This document shows positions 48,301-60,491 of a stretch of 64,000 nucleotides of DNA, piece after piece (the stretch's first letter is position 1; every line of letters begins with the position of its first letter). Origin of the DNA: Sphagnum compactum. Taxonomy: Eukaryota; Bryophyta; Sphagnopsida; Sphagnales. The stretch lies in the NCBI GenBank assembly GCA_965153455.1, contig OZ234495.1:25664875-25728874 (forward strand). The letters are read 5' to 3'. Below the pieces are notes generated by a model. It did no database searches and was not told where the DNA came from. It worked only from the letters and a program-made list of their open reading frames with translations. Both the position numbers and the translations under genes were made by a program.

Positions 48301-49790
48301 TCACCAGTAGTCCATGCAAGAGCAAACACCATCTTCAAAGTGATGAAAGCAATTGGCATCCTTCACCATGATTGTTTTCCCAACTATTTCTGAGATGAAC
48401 TTTGTGGAAGTGTGGCAATCTTCACAATCCCACAGATTTTTTCTTATCCAGAGAAGAGTACCAGGAGCCATGTAGATGAGCCCAAATGCAATAGCCAGTT
48501 TCTCACTATGGTGACACAAATGAAATACCTTTTCTTCTTCTTCCACATCATGCATGAGCCCTGAAAATCTCTGCAGTTCTGCACATGAATTTCAATCATC
48601 TGGGGGTGGTCTTGATCCTCTACAACAAAGAAATGTGTGCTCATGAGCAGATTATTCACTTCAATCCAGGTTTGACCCAGCTTTTTCTTCACACCTTTTT
48701 CCTTTCTCTGCCATTCAACATTCTCACAGAGATGCCTGTTGCCAGCAGCAGCATAGATGTTTGACAGCAGCACATAACCAGCAGCATTCTCAGGCTCCAT
48801 TTGAAGAATTCGTTTGGCAATGCATTCCGCCATCTACACATCACCATGAATTTTGCAAGCACTGAGCAAAGCCATCCATGCAGCCACATCTGGTTCACAG
48901 GGCATCGCCATGACCATTTGCTCTGACTCCTGCAGATGGCCAGCACAGCCAAGAAGGTCAACCATACAGGTGTAATGTTCCAATTTTGCAGAAATCAATA
49001 GTCTGTGAGCATTGAAGCATAACAGCACGTGCCTTCATCCACCAGACCTGCATGGCCAAAAGGTGACAGAAGACAAATAAAAGTTATATCATTTGGATGT
49101 ACACCGTCACACATCTGTTCAAATGTTTAAGAGCTTCCTTACCACACCCATGCATGGCACATCCTCCAAGTATAGCATTCCAAGTGACCACATTTTGAGA
49201 TGGCATCTCGTTGAACACTCTAATAGCATCCTCAATGCTCCCACATTTTGCATATGTCAACCAAGCTATTGGACACAAAAACATCTGCTCCAAACCACTT
49301 TGAATGATCTGATAATGAGCACACCGGCCCTCTTCAAGTGCAACCATGCTGGCACATGCATTCAGCACCCCCACAAAAGTAACAAAGTTGGGTTGCACAC
49401 CCTCATGTTGAATTTTTGGAAATAGTGCCAGTGCCTTTTGCCCTTGGCTGCATTTCACATGTCCCAATATCATGGCGGTCCAAGTGACCACATTTTGAGA
49501 TGGCATCTTGTTGAACATTCTCCAAGCCTCCTCAATGCTCCCACATTTTGCAGACATGTCCACCAGGCTATTGCACACAAAGACATCAGACTCACGACCA
49601 CTTTGAATGAGCTGTTCATGAACAAGCCTACTGTCTTCAAGCCTAAACCAGCACATGCCTTAATCACCTGAACAAAAGTGAATTTGTCAGGAATCATTCC
49701 CTCTCGTTGCATTTGTTGGAAAAGCTGCATCACCTTCTCCAGTTGCCCATCCTTCCACAAATTTTGTAAGCTTCTGATTCCATGTAAAAA
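48301..49790 (-). pseudogene. PPR-DYW RNA-editing factor, decayed by frameshifts
   Basis: The minus strand encodes PLS-type pentatricopeptide repeats: FTWNQKL at the start, then EKVMQLFQQMQREGMIPD, SLVDMSAKCGSIEEA and NVVTWTAMILGH, with further repeats downstream. E-type motifs follow (AECIAKRILQMEPENAAGYV), then a DYW domain with HSEKLA (the HxE zinc-binding/catalytic motif), C-x2-CH and the terminal CSCMDYW. DYW proteins carry out C-to-U editing of organelle transcripts, each repeat reading one base. The copy is broken. Frame changes lie near 49,755, 49,650, 49,280-49,250, 49,110 and 49,020. A stop (TAG) sits at about 48,837, just before MAEC. A dozen or so residues are missing before VEEEEKVFHL. 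No start or organelle targeting peptide is identifiable. The full pattern from the first repeat to DYW is present, so loss is recent. Confidence 0.85.
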
Positions 49791-52700
49791 TGTTCAATTA
49801 CACTCTGTGCCTGGTGCTATTGCAGCGATCTCAGCTGCCACCCATGGCAGGTTTCATTGGTCCTCAAGCCAAAATGCTTCCCCTATCTTGTGTTTGAAAT
49901 CTGGATACCTTTCGTTTGTCTACAACCAGAAATGCAGATCAAGCTGACCAGCCATGTATTCTCCATATCCAGGCATGAATGGCATCATAAGAACACAGAA
50001 AGCAGCACAGACCTTCATCAGCATATTGCATTTACCTACCTTCTCCAGCCTACGACTACTATCCGACCAGTGCAAAGGACCTGAAAAGAATTTCTGCCAA
50101 TTTAGACCAGGGCAAGATGGCATCCAAGAGAGAGCAACAAGATTCACTGCCATAGCTCTTGTAGCCATAGCTCTTGAATCCACCACCCGCGCATTTCTTG
50201 GTGGTACAATTCCAAATTGAACGTCATCAGTCCATAAAGCACTACCTGGATTTTTCCCTCCTATTTTCAGCTCCCTTACCTGCCTGAAAAAACCTGTTTT
50301 CAGCAATCGGAATCTTCTGCTGTGGAAGGTACCAGCCAGCCACTCACTATTTCTAAAAAGTGAAAAAAATACCAGCTCGTTGTGAACCATGATCCTACAC
50401 CAAACGTGGGTCTTTGGTTGTTTTGATAACCATGGTTATGAATAGTAAGAACCACCCCTGATAACTGTCGGGGCTATTTTCCGGTTTCTAATAACTTCCC
50501 AACAGTTATTTTTCCTGAGTTCTATAGTACTCCGCGATTTTACTTAAATTTTGTAGTCATAACATCATGTGTACAGGGTCTGGACATTTATTGGCCTTGC
50601 CTACCAAGGCAAGGATATTGTGTTTAGATTCATTATAGAGTATGGTAGCTTAAGAGAGTTTGGCCCCTAGGTAATAGATCTATTTTTATATGAGGATTTT
50701 TGAAAGATGATATTTTGGATTGTGTTGAAACTTGAGATTAGTTATAGAGTTATAATATCTTGAAAGATTTTGGTTTCTTTTTGAGGATTTTTTGAAGATT
50801 ATATTTTTGCATGGTGAAATATTTGACTTTCCATAATTCCTCATTTGCCTTAAGATACTTTTTAATGTAAATGGCAAGGCCACAGTGTGACAAACCCCTT
50901 GTTGTTGCAGGTGGTTGTTAAGTGTAATTTTAGCACCCATTAACACTTTATCCTAGGTCATGCCCTTATCCCCTTGGAGATTTTCAAAAGGGGGAATCAC
51001 AAGTTATCTGCCAACTTCTAACTCTTCTATGTTCTTATTCCTAACTTCTTATTCTAGGGATTATTCTTCCCCCCTTTCCTTTTATACTGGCAACAACAAA
51101 GAAGGGTACAACTTGATAGTGTCCAACCTAGTAGTATCCCTTTCTTTTAGAGTATTTCCTTCTTTATCCACTACCTTTATGTTCTTATCTCTGGTTGCTA
51201 TAAACAATCCTTTCATTCTTTCTTTTTGGCTACTTTTCCCTACCACCCTCCCTAACCCGTTGCAACCCTAAACCAAAAATATTCATACAAAGGTCATCTC
51301 ACAAGGGTTATGGAAAGTTATTACACACCAAAACAACTCACATCATTCAAGGTGAGGTTACAACATAGTTCTTCCAACTTGGAGTTTCTTCACTCCTATC
51401 TCTACCTTAGTTTTACCTATTCCATAAACGCTCTTATTTCACTATAATCTTGCCTCCTCCTATATACTACTTCAGAACCCTCAGTACTAATCAAAATGAA
51501 ACAGCCCTCTTGACTTTTAACTCTTAGGATAGCCCTGCTTCCAGTCTATATCTTGTTCTCTTGCTTTTGCAAGAGGGTAGATCATTGCTTGCTTGCTCCT
51601 AGGTCCCATACCAACAAATTCCAACTTCCTCCCCTTTTCTATCCTAGCCCCCTTACTCTTGCAAATATAAGTACCTTTGTTTGACCTCCACTAGCCGCCT
51701 CCCACTCACCATGCTCATGAATTCCTCCCCCTGTGCTACCACAACTGCCACTACTTGAAGATCTTGTCTCCATTCTCCAATAATGTTGATTTGACCACTC
51801 CTTGAGAAGCTGGCTGGTTCATGATGTTGTGGCTTCTCACCTTCATCTTCCTTGCTTCCTCATGATTGTTAGGATCCCTTGCCTCTACCATCATCATTCC
51901 CTCCTTCTCACAATTTCCTTCCCACGTTCCATTCATTATTCAAGAAGAAGAAAAAGGAATCAACATTAATTCCTTGTTTTTAAGCTCCTTGGAGATGCCA
52001 CTAGTGATGCCCTATCATAACCCTAATTGCTTAAAAACTTATAGGAAGCCTCTTTCCCCTTGCCCATACTTTCTTATCTGACAAGGTTAACTAGTCTTGG
52101 ACAAAGACAAGAAATCCAACCTTGACCTTAGGCGGCCAACCTACCTTCCTCTTTTCTTAACTAGGTGTGAGCCATATCGACACAGCCATGTGCAGTAGTC
52201 TTAATTTTTAAGAATTACATCAGGGATATTTGGGTGTGGTTAGGCTATTAAGGGTTTTTAGTGAGTTCATGTTAGAATAAAGAATGATGAGTGTGCATGG
52301 TTGCATGGGGAGTTGTTTGTTTCCAAATTCAATATTAAATGAATGAGGTGTAAGGTTAATTATTTTCTTTAACAAAAGCTGGTAATCATAGTTTTAGAAC
52401 CTTAGTTGCGTGATTAGGGGTGAGAAATCTCTAGAGGGTTGGGGTTAAAAACAGACACCAAATTTTTTAATGTTCGGCAAAACATTGGTCTTGTTTTGAT
52501 ATTTATTGGATAGTCATGTAAGTGAGGATGTTTAAGATTTGTGAAACAATTGAGGGGGTATGAACGAAAGGTCCAATGGAAATAAAATAATCTTCAAATA
52601 TTATAAACATAAGATTAATTTGACAACATAATGATTAAAAGAAATAGTGTGATAAGGTGGCAATGGCAACATGGATTTCATGATGAGTGAAGTTTTTATT

Positions 52701-53430
52701 CAGGTTATGGATAAACTCAACAAGGAGTTGCAATTACATGTTGAGTCTTAGGCTATGCCATAGTGATAGTTCACAACTGCAAGAAATTTAGGATGCGTCG
52801 AATGGTGCGAACTAAGTAATCTGCTTTGATATTAAGAGGTAGTCAACGAATCGGACCGCATAACCAACGATAGTGTCCAACGTCGAGAATTGAAGACCAT
52901 GCAAAAATGGAGACGTCTTCAGTTTTGTAAAAACCTTCATAGACAATTTTAGGTTTATCACCAGAAGCGGGGTCGATTTGCAACAAAATTACCAAGGTAT
53001 GAAAGTTCAGAGAAATGCGATAATACCAAGTTCGAGGGGGTTCAACTTCAAAACGAGGGTGCACTTTTTGCGGTTCGAGATCTTCATCATGAGGATGTTG
53101 TGTCAATGTCAAATCTAGGGATGATTCTCAAGGCGGTTCATTCACTTGTGCGGCTTAAGGCCTGTAAAACGTGGTCATGCGTGACACCATGAATTCAAAG
53201 AAAAGAAAAGAAATCTTCATTTAAAATCAATTCGACGATGAATGTGTGGAAGACTTAGTACATCGAAATGCGTGGTTGTAATTTATAGGTCAAGGAATAG
53301 GTAGGAAAGGCGTAAAGTAACGATCTAGAACCATGGTAAAGTAAAACCTTAAGATCAATGAAAAAAAAGTTTAAGTAAAATTTGTTGGGGGGGGAAATGA
53401 AAAGAAGTGAAAAATATGTTTCTTTTTCTC
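49791..53430. other. Non-coding region with unassigned ORFs
   Basis: 49,920-50,390 (minus) is an open frame upstream of the PPR pseudogene with Arg/Ser-rich composition. It could be a remnant of its N-terminal region but shows no repeat. 50,960-52,080 is pyrimidine-rich on the plus strand. 52,843-53,112 (minus) reads with protein-like composition (EVEPPRTWYYRISLNFHTL) but I recognise no family. Confidence 0.4.
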
Positions 53431-53612
53431 CTTCCAAGGGCCATTAAACATTAGAACCTTTCAAAGGCCACTAAGCATTGGAACCTTTCAAAGGCCACCA
53501 AACGTTGAAACCTTTCGAAGGCCACCAAGCATTGGAACCTTTCAAGGGCCATCAAACATTGGAACCTTCCAAGGGCCATCAAGCACTGCAACCTTCCATT
53601 GGCCACCAAGTT
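53431..53612. repeat. 27-bp minisatellite
   Basis: Six units share AACCTTTCAAAGGCCACCAA-like sequence, with AACCTT at 53,455, 53,482, 53,509, 53,536, 53,563 and 53,590, an exact 27-bp spacing. Units differ by a few bases each. The period is a multiple of three but the frame is interrupted by stops, so a coding role is unlikely. Confidence 0.9.
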
Positions 53613-55722
53613 GGAGTCTTCCTTCACCTCTTTCCTTCTCCTTCTATTTAAAGGCGCGGATTTGGATTATTTTAGGCTTTTTTTTCCAAACATAATTTTT
53701 GATGTGAATATGAGAAAACTTGTTCCTACAACTTTCCTTGGGAGGAGAAGAATGATTAGTCTTAATAGATGGTGGAAAAAGGGAGAATATATTGGATGAT
53801 AGTAGTACATTTGAAAGAATGGAAATGAGTAGGGGTAGTTTTGGGAGTTTGAAATCTTAGAGAAATTTCATAAGACCTTTCAGGTTTTATAACATAATTT
53901 CTTTTTTATTTAGGTGCAGAGCTTGAGATTTAGTAAGTAAGTGTGCCCTATAATCAACTTTCCAATAAACTAATGCAAGTTAAATTATGGGATGGCAACA
54001 ATGTTTTAAGTGATTAAAGGTCTGTTGTCAAGTTGAGCTTTCTGCTTTCGTGAAACCCTCTCATGTTCTATGACACATCTTTTTGTTGATTTAGGTGTAG
54101 AACTTCAAATTTGGTAGACAGGTGCATCTTTAGTCTTCCAATGAACTAATGCAAGCTAAATTTGGATAACGTATGTGATAGGAACAAAGTTTTGAGTGAT
54201 TAGAGGTTTGTTGTCAAGTTGAACATAGTGTTAAATACTTAAAAGTTGGTTTAAATGGGTGACAGTTTAACATAAAATTCTAAGATTTGGAATGTTTGAA
54301 CTTAGAAAATATATCTATCAATTCCAAATCATAAATGATGCATAGGAGGAAAACTATTTATTTTCAACTACAAATGCAACTTAATATTTAGAGATACATT
54401 TTGCATTTTTCCTTCACCAATAGCTTATGTACCTTCGAGTATAATCACCTCATAGAACTGAGAGTACAAAGATAGAAAGTCGCCTCACATTAGGCCACCC
54501 CCTCAAGCTTTATAGGGATAAGGGCATACCTCTTAACCTAATCATTTAGACTCAAACTTAACCCCCAAAATTTCCTTATTCGTCCTAACCTTCCTAATCA
54601 AAATTGGGTTAGGTTAATTTGAACCCCATGGGGGTGAACACATTGGATATTGAAATCTAGTAGTAAATGATAAGGAATTTGGGGGCTTACAGGTTAATAC
54701 TTGATGGGTATTTTGATACAGTTTAAACTGTAATTCTGGAGGAGAAGGGCCATTAGTTTAAACTTTCAACCCTTTTGGTATTAGGGGTCGAGATTTTAGG
54801 TTCACCACATCTCCAAGAAGCACTGGTTTATCCTTATAAGGGTTTTTTGTTTCCTCCAACAAAAGAATATCAAGATGGGGAGGACAAACATTGGATCTTT
54901 GTTTGATGCTAAAGAATTAATAAGCCACATCAAATCTTCAGAATGATGAAAATCTGTCAAACGTCAATAAAACAAAACACCCAACAAAAGGGGGGGGAAA
55001 AAGTACAAGAGTTAGATTTCTCCATTTTGAAATGGGAAAAGGACGAGAATAGCTCATCCATGACTGATCTGACGCTGAAAGGAATATTCTAATGTAAGCA
55101 GATGAATCAGATTCCGATCCTGTAAGCGTCGAACGCCGCCCATCCATGCGCTACAACATTAAACAACACTTTCTTGCCCAAGGGGCATCGCAATCATAAA
55201 GATCCATGGACGCGCACAACTTTGATCGAGGCAATGCACACAAATTAGCTTATTTTGTTTTATTTGTGCGAACATACAAATTTATGGGACCTTATGTAAT
55301 CTAATGATAAAGATTGAGATCTCTTTAAAAAATCTTGAGATAAGTCCTTTTGAGATGAGAAGTGTGTGAAAGTCAAATTGTTTGAAAACTAGTTGTTATT
55401 TTTTTGGGATTACTGAAAATGAATAGGTTCTTCAAAACTTAACTAATAATAATAATAATCTTAAAGAAGTAAGGGTGATTCTTAAATTTTATTCTTGAAA
55501 CTGGAATCACTGGTTCAAAACACAAAGGGAGAAATTCCCAACACGAGAATGAATCAACAATGAAATGACAATTTTCTGACTGGTTATTTGTATTTTTCAA
55601 AAAAATTATGACCTTAGGTATGTATCAAACTTGGGGTCTGTGAGTTCATTTTGAGAGTCATGATAATGGATTCTAGGAGGCGCCCTGATAACAGCCGGGG
55701 TCTGTTGTCTGTTGCTGGTTCT
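53613..55722. repeat. Non-coding DNA including a 186-bp tandem duplication
   Basis: Two diverged copies of about 186 bp lie at about 53,860-54,045 and 54,046-54,230. Both contain ATTTAGGTG.AGA.CTT, TCTTCCAAT/ACTTTCCAAT followed by AACTAATGCAAG, and TGTTGTCAAGTTGA (54,023 and 54,209). The rest, to 55,722, has no recognised gene; the minus ORF 54,938-55,147 is unassigned. Confidence 0.6.
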
Positions 55723-56065
55723 AAGGCCGACTTAACACTAGGAGTCAGGGCCGATGTTCAACCCAAATCCAGCATTCCTATTGGTGCAAAAGTTGAATTC
55801 AGTCCCAAGGGCTTTACAGTAGGAGTCAAGGCTGACATAGAAAATAACTTTTCAATCTGCCTCAAGTTACTAATAAATGCTGAACAATGTGGCCTTGTAT
55901 TGGCCCCAAGGCTGAAAAAGGGATACCAACAAATTTGGGAGGCCAATTTGCAACCCAAAAATGCTCAAAGTTTGCCCCAAGTTTTTTTTGGCCTTGACTG
56001 CTAGTGTAAAGCGCACCCAACCCTGGTTGTAAACCCCAAACTGGACCAGATGGAGAGTCATAGAA

Positions 56066-57975
56066 CGTGGCCTCCAACTTTAGATTTAACAAATTTCCTT
56101 TCAACTTCAGTTTTTAGAAACCGTATCTACTTATATAATATTTTAGGTTTTGTCCTGTTATGGTTCCATCCATCCGTCTCGTCGTCCATCCCGTCATCCA
56201 TCCGTCCCTGCATCCATCCATCCAAGGCAAAGAGGGGGGGAGGGCGCGGGCCCTTCTTAAATTGCAAAACTCCACTGTTTCAGGGAATTGCCCATTCTGC
56301 CCTATTTATAGCACAATAGGTATCCATCCTGTTATGAAGGGGTACTGGCCCATAACAAAAATTTCAGGCAGGCACTGAGGAACGCTCGGTATGCAATCAG
56401 TGCAGCCAATTTTTTCCTTTTTTGGGTTTTGGGGAGCGGGGGAAAGGGAGAAATTTTTTCTTTTTTCTATTGGGGGTGGGGGTCCGTCATCCATCCATGG
56501 AATGGAGGAGACAATCATGTGGCAATTTATCTCATAGTAAGGAGGTAGTTGCCAGGAGGGACCGACCCCAGGTCGTCCCTAGCAGTGTTGTTTTTTATTT
56601 TATTTTTCTAAGATTTTTTGTTTGTAGCCACAGTGGGGATCTTCCATAGCAAAATGTGGCGACCTTCCTCAAGAAGATTGTGCCAAAACTGGCTATAAAG
56701 CCGGATATGAAGTAAACAACTGTAATCATGCTTCTATATCTTTGACTACACACTCAAAACCAGCCAAATATATTTGATAATTTTGTCTTTTTTTGCTCCC
56801 CCCCCCCACCCCCACTTCACAGTGTCCGAAGGTCACGGGTACCCACTAGTACGTCTATATTATGAAAACGAGGTCTGTCTGGTCCATGCAATTTAGGTTC
56901 CCTCCACATCAGTGTTTTTGTTTTTTAGTTTGCTGATGGAGTCAGGGTGGCGAGCATCCCTAGGCAGCTTCACACACGTTTCCACAGGTTGACATCATTA
57001 TTTCGAGCAACTCTTAAAATTGCAGCCAGTAGACATAAATGTGACGACACCTTCCCCCAAAAAACACAATTTCCAGTCACCTTTTAGGCTACTTTACATG
57101 GAAACCAGTCTCCTTTTCCCTTTGTATCAGGGTTTTTTTTAAGGAAATGTGGAATATCGCACAGGCCGTGATCATTAATGAAAATCTGGTGCACTTATGG
57201 CGATACGAGAAAGATTGAGACAAGAAATGTGGTGCACCTAATGGCTGCAACAATATTTGTAGCATTACCCAATATGAGGTACTGGCTATAAGATCAGCGA
57301 AAAAGGTGCTCAGCTGGCAACGCCCTTTCAATCTCTCATTAGTTAATTTCGCAAGGTCACTGTCACACTTCGCAATTTGGCGATAAATCGCCAATAAAAA
57401 AAAGGACTGCTTTGTATTGGGCCAGAAATAAAAGAGCACTGCTTCACAACAGTTTTTTTTTTTTTTTTCCAATTCTCTGATGGAGCCAGAGTGGTGAGCA
57501 GCCCTAGCCAGATTTCAACCTAACTGACGACTCTTTTTTCACAGAACTTTGTAAATGTATGTCCAGTAAGCATGAATCTGGCGACACCCTCCCTAAAAAA
57601 CCAGTTTTCTGCCGTAATTTGGAGAATTTGAAATATTTGTGACGGGATATTCCCTTTTTAGAAAACTGACCCTCCCTAGAAACCCAGTTTTCTGTCCTAA
57701 TTTGGAGAATTTCTGACGGAATATTTCCTCTTCAGAAAACTGTGTGGCCTCGAAGAAAACGCACTGCTTTCCAGCAAGCAGTGAACTGATGAGGACACCT
57801 CAGGAAACAAGACGCCATTGGGTACTGTGATTTGCAGATAAGGGATTTGAAAATGAGGAGCACGCCTCTTCGTCTGTTTTTGGGACCGTTGATTGGCATG
57901 CACCCCTCCATGCATCCCGCGTGTCCTCTGTCCACACTACACACAATGCAGGCCATGTGGGCGTCGTAAGTTGAG
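56066..57975. other. 1.9-kb block present only in duplication copy 2
   Basis: This sits between the shared GTCATAGAACGTGGC and the shared GAGGACTTTTTAAG. It contains a CATCCATCC-rich stretch (56,165-56,225) and poly-C and poly-T runs. It also has a diverged internal duplication of about 540 bp: TCTGATGGAGTCAGGGTGGCGAG-like text near 56,932 recurs near 57,476, each followed by a GACGACACC/GCGACACCCTCC phrase. A further pair of about 85 bp (57,587-57,735) shares CCAGTTTTCTG and TAATTTGGAGAATTT. I find no gene. The simplest reading is a deletion from copy 1, because small microhomology (GTGG) marks that junction. Confidence 0.6.
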
Positions 57976-58280
57976 TGGTGAGGACTTTTTAAGGACTGTC
58001 CCGGGTAGTCCTAACGGCGACAAGTTGCCTCGGCCTACGGCTAAAACCTACAGAGAACGTGCCTACAGCACCCATCTGTGACGAAAGACATTAAATCAGC
58101 AATGCGTCGTAGTTTGCAGGCAGTACAAAAGTTGAGTTAAGGCCAAGTCCGCATGCGCACCGCCAGCGCACACAGTCTTCCACTCGGTACGTACCCTTGT
58201 GGAGTTGAGGCGGACAGTACCTAGTCCCGGGGTAAGAGGAAGGTACCTGGTCCAGGGGGTAAGCGGTGATTGAGTTCTGG

Positions 58281-58287
58281 TATATAA
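58281..58287 (+). promoter_or_regulatory. TATA box of CVNH copy 2
   Basis: TATATAA lies 175 bp upstream of the ATG at 58,462, in the same context as copy 1. Confidence 0.65.
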
Positions 58288-58461
58288 GAGATAGGATAGC
58301 TGGGTGTAACATTCATCTCAAGCATTCGCAACTCTACTCCTGCAGCGTCCTTTCACTCCATCATCGTTGTGAGAACATTCCACTGACTCTAGTGACAATT
58401 GCAAGCTACCGTGAGTCTCTTAGTTACTCGTGAGCTCAATTTCAGTGTTGATCAGATCATC

Positions 58462-59496
58462 ATGGCTTGGCAGAAGATGGCCCTTCTAGCTGTGGCAGGG
58501 GTTCTCTGCCTGACGGCATTACTCAATGGAGCTGAAGCATCGGTGAGTGCCAGCGACACTCCGCTGTTAAGCAACGCAACTCAAGCATCCGGGGTGAGTG
58601 CCAGTAACAGTTGGAAATTGATATATACCCTCCGTACTTCCTCTTGTTGGACTGATGAAAGTTTAGCAGTTTTGATAGTTAATGAGCTAGGTGGCCATAT
58701 CTAAATATGCCTGCAGCTCGTATGCCCTGGATGTATGATTAGTGCCAGTTTCACTGAAGTCGTGATTGTCCGATGCTCTTATTCTATCCCTGTTCCGCAG
58801 CTGCTTATTTATGTCCTTCCTTTACTAAAGCTTCAGAATGTGATTCATCGGTGATGTTCATGATCTCCAGTTCTTTACATCAGCTGTAGTGCAGTGGATT
58901 CTCGATATATCAGTTGCTGGTGGATTTGAGTGTCATATGTACTACCGTGCTGCTGGGACGTCTTGTTGGACACTTGAATGCAGTTCGATCTATGTGGTGC
59001 AGGAATAAAGATGCTCCAAATATGCATGTACCACTCCATTTTCCGCCGGACGAAGATACATATGACTAATTTGTGAGTGTGTGTGATCTGTCATTACCAG
59101 TGTGGCAATTTCGTAGCATCTTGCAATGGAATATCAATCTCGGGAAGCATCCTATCAGCCACCTGCAGAGACGAAAACGGAAATTCACATTTCACTGAAT
59201 TAGATCTCAATCCCCATCTAGCCAACATCAACGGGGTCTTGGAGCCGGGAAGCAACTACATTGAAACGTGCACTTCACAAGGAGGTAACGAAGAAGGATC
59301 ATCGTTCATCATTTTTGCTGATTGCAGGCAGGAGAATGGCAACGTTGTTCCCACGTCCTTCGACGTAAATAACAATGTCGCGAACATCAACGGTCAACTG
59401 GAATGGCTAAACTGCAACCAATTGCTTGCTATGGACGAGATTGCTGCTGCCGACGAGGATGTTGCCCTCAGTGGCAGGAAGTTGCTCAATCATTGA
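58462..59496 (+). CDS. Secreted cyanovirin-N homologue (CVNH lectin), copy 2
   Basis: Exon 1 (58,462-58,542, or to 58,593 with the distal donor) encodes the signal peptide. Exon 2 (59,101-59,496) encodes the CVNH domain and acidic tail ending KLLNH. The cysteine pattern, the LANING and VANING turns and the tail match copy 1. By eye the proteins differ at ten positions, three in the signal peptide (residues 6, 7 and 18) and seven in exon 2, several near the end of the domain, where QWHDC has become EWLNC. The in-frame upstream ATG of copy 1 is GTG here, so translation should start at 58,462. The frame is intact and promoter and splice sites are conserved, so both copies look functional. The expected role is binding of oligomannose glycans outside the cell, known for the family and not shown for this protein. 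Confidence 0.9.
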
Positions 59497-60491
59497 TCAT
59501 GGTTCAATGAGGAAAAGAATGCATGATGCGGGTATGCGTGCCGGTGGTAATCAACATGCATTCACATACTTGTGCATTCATAGCGGTTGTGTTGAGGATA
59601 GATCGATGTATTTGTACTTACATACTATGGAAATATAGCAAAGGTATGCGACCTATATACAAGAGAAGAGAGGAAAGTGCTAAGCTGGAGAGAAGTTCCA
59701 TCTTAGTTATCTAACGTCTAAGTTCATCTTGAGAACTGACGTAAAGGTCGGAGGTTGTTGATCACCTACTACAGAGATCATGCTGATCTCTCAGAACCAG
59801 ATTAATATTCGAAGCATGCATTACCTATAGTAGGCAAGTTACTTCTATATAGAACTGTATACCTGAACTGACTTGGACCAAATACATAAATATGTAACTA
59901 AATCTAAAAATGATGTGAATATCTTCTACGTGCTCTCCCTCATTTAGATCGTTTTTGTATGCTAAAAGCATTTGGAGCCATGCTCTGTGTGTGACCTGCA
60001 AAAATATTTCTCACATCCAAGTTTAGTTATTAACTTTTTTCCAACCCCACACTAAAACTGGGGCTGCAAGTAGCCGGGAGAGTACTAGTACCAACGCACA
60101 TGAACCAATCAAACTATCTAGCCAATCACCAGCACTGTTACGCTCTGCTGTGCCTTTTACCAAGCTCAGCAAACTGTGCACAAATGTTGGGCCAATATCA
60201 TTTTGCTCTGCCAAACCAGCATGTTTTTCTTTATCCCATAATTTTTAACTTGCAAGGTCACATGCTGAGCACTCGTGGAGTTGCTCTAAGTACGTTAAAA
60301 ACGAGGTGATATATCCGGGGTGTGAAGAGGTGTGTAGAATAACTCCGCACCTATATCACAAAGCCCTGCACCTTTGCCACAAAGCTTGCACCCCTAGCAT
60401 TGTCCATGTGAGACATGCAAGTATGGAAAAGACGTGAAGATGACATGTCAGATGACGAGACAATTGTCGTGGCATTGTAGGATGCTCATGT

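Larger units (their letters stand above)
55723..60491 (+). repeat. Segmental duplication, copy 2 (carries a CVNH gene)
   Basis: It matches 17,583-20,536 in direct orientation over its whole length except for about 1.9 kb (roughly 56,066-57,975) present only here, and small indels. The right ends match up to GGATGCTCATGT. Sequence beyond both ends is unrelated to copy 1. High identity extends through introns and 3' flank, so the duplication is recent or homogenised. Confidence 0.9.

Noticed and set aside
52843-53112. Minus-strand frame with protein-like composition
   Set aside because: No recognisable family and no supporting exon nearby; listed only within the surrounding region.
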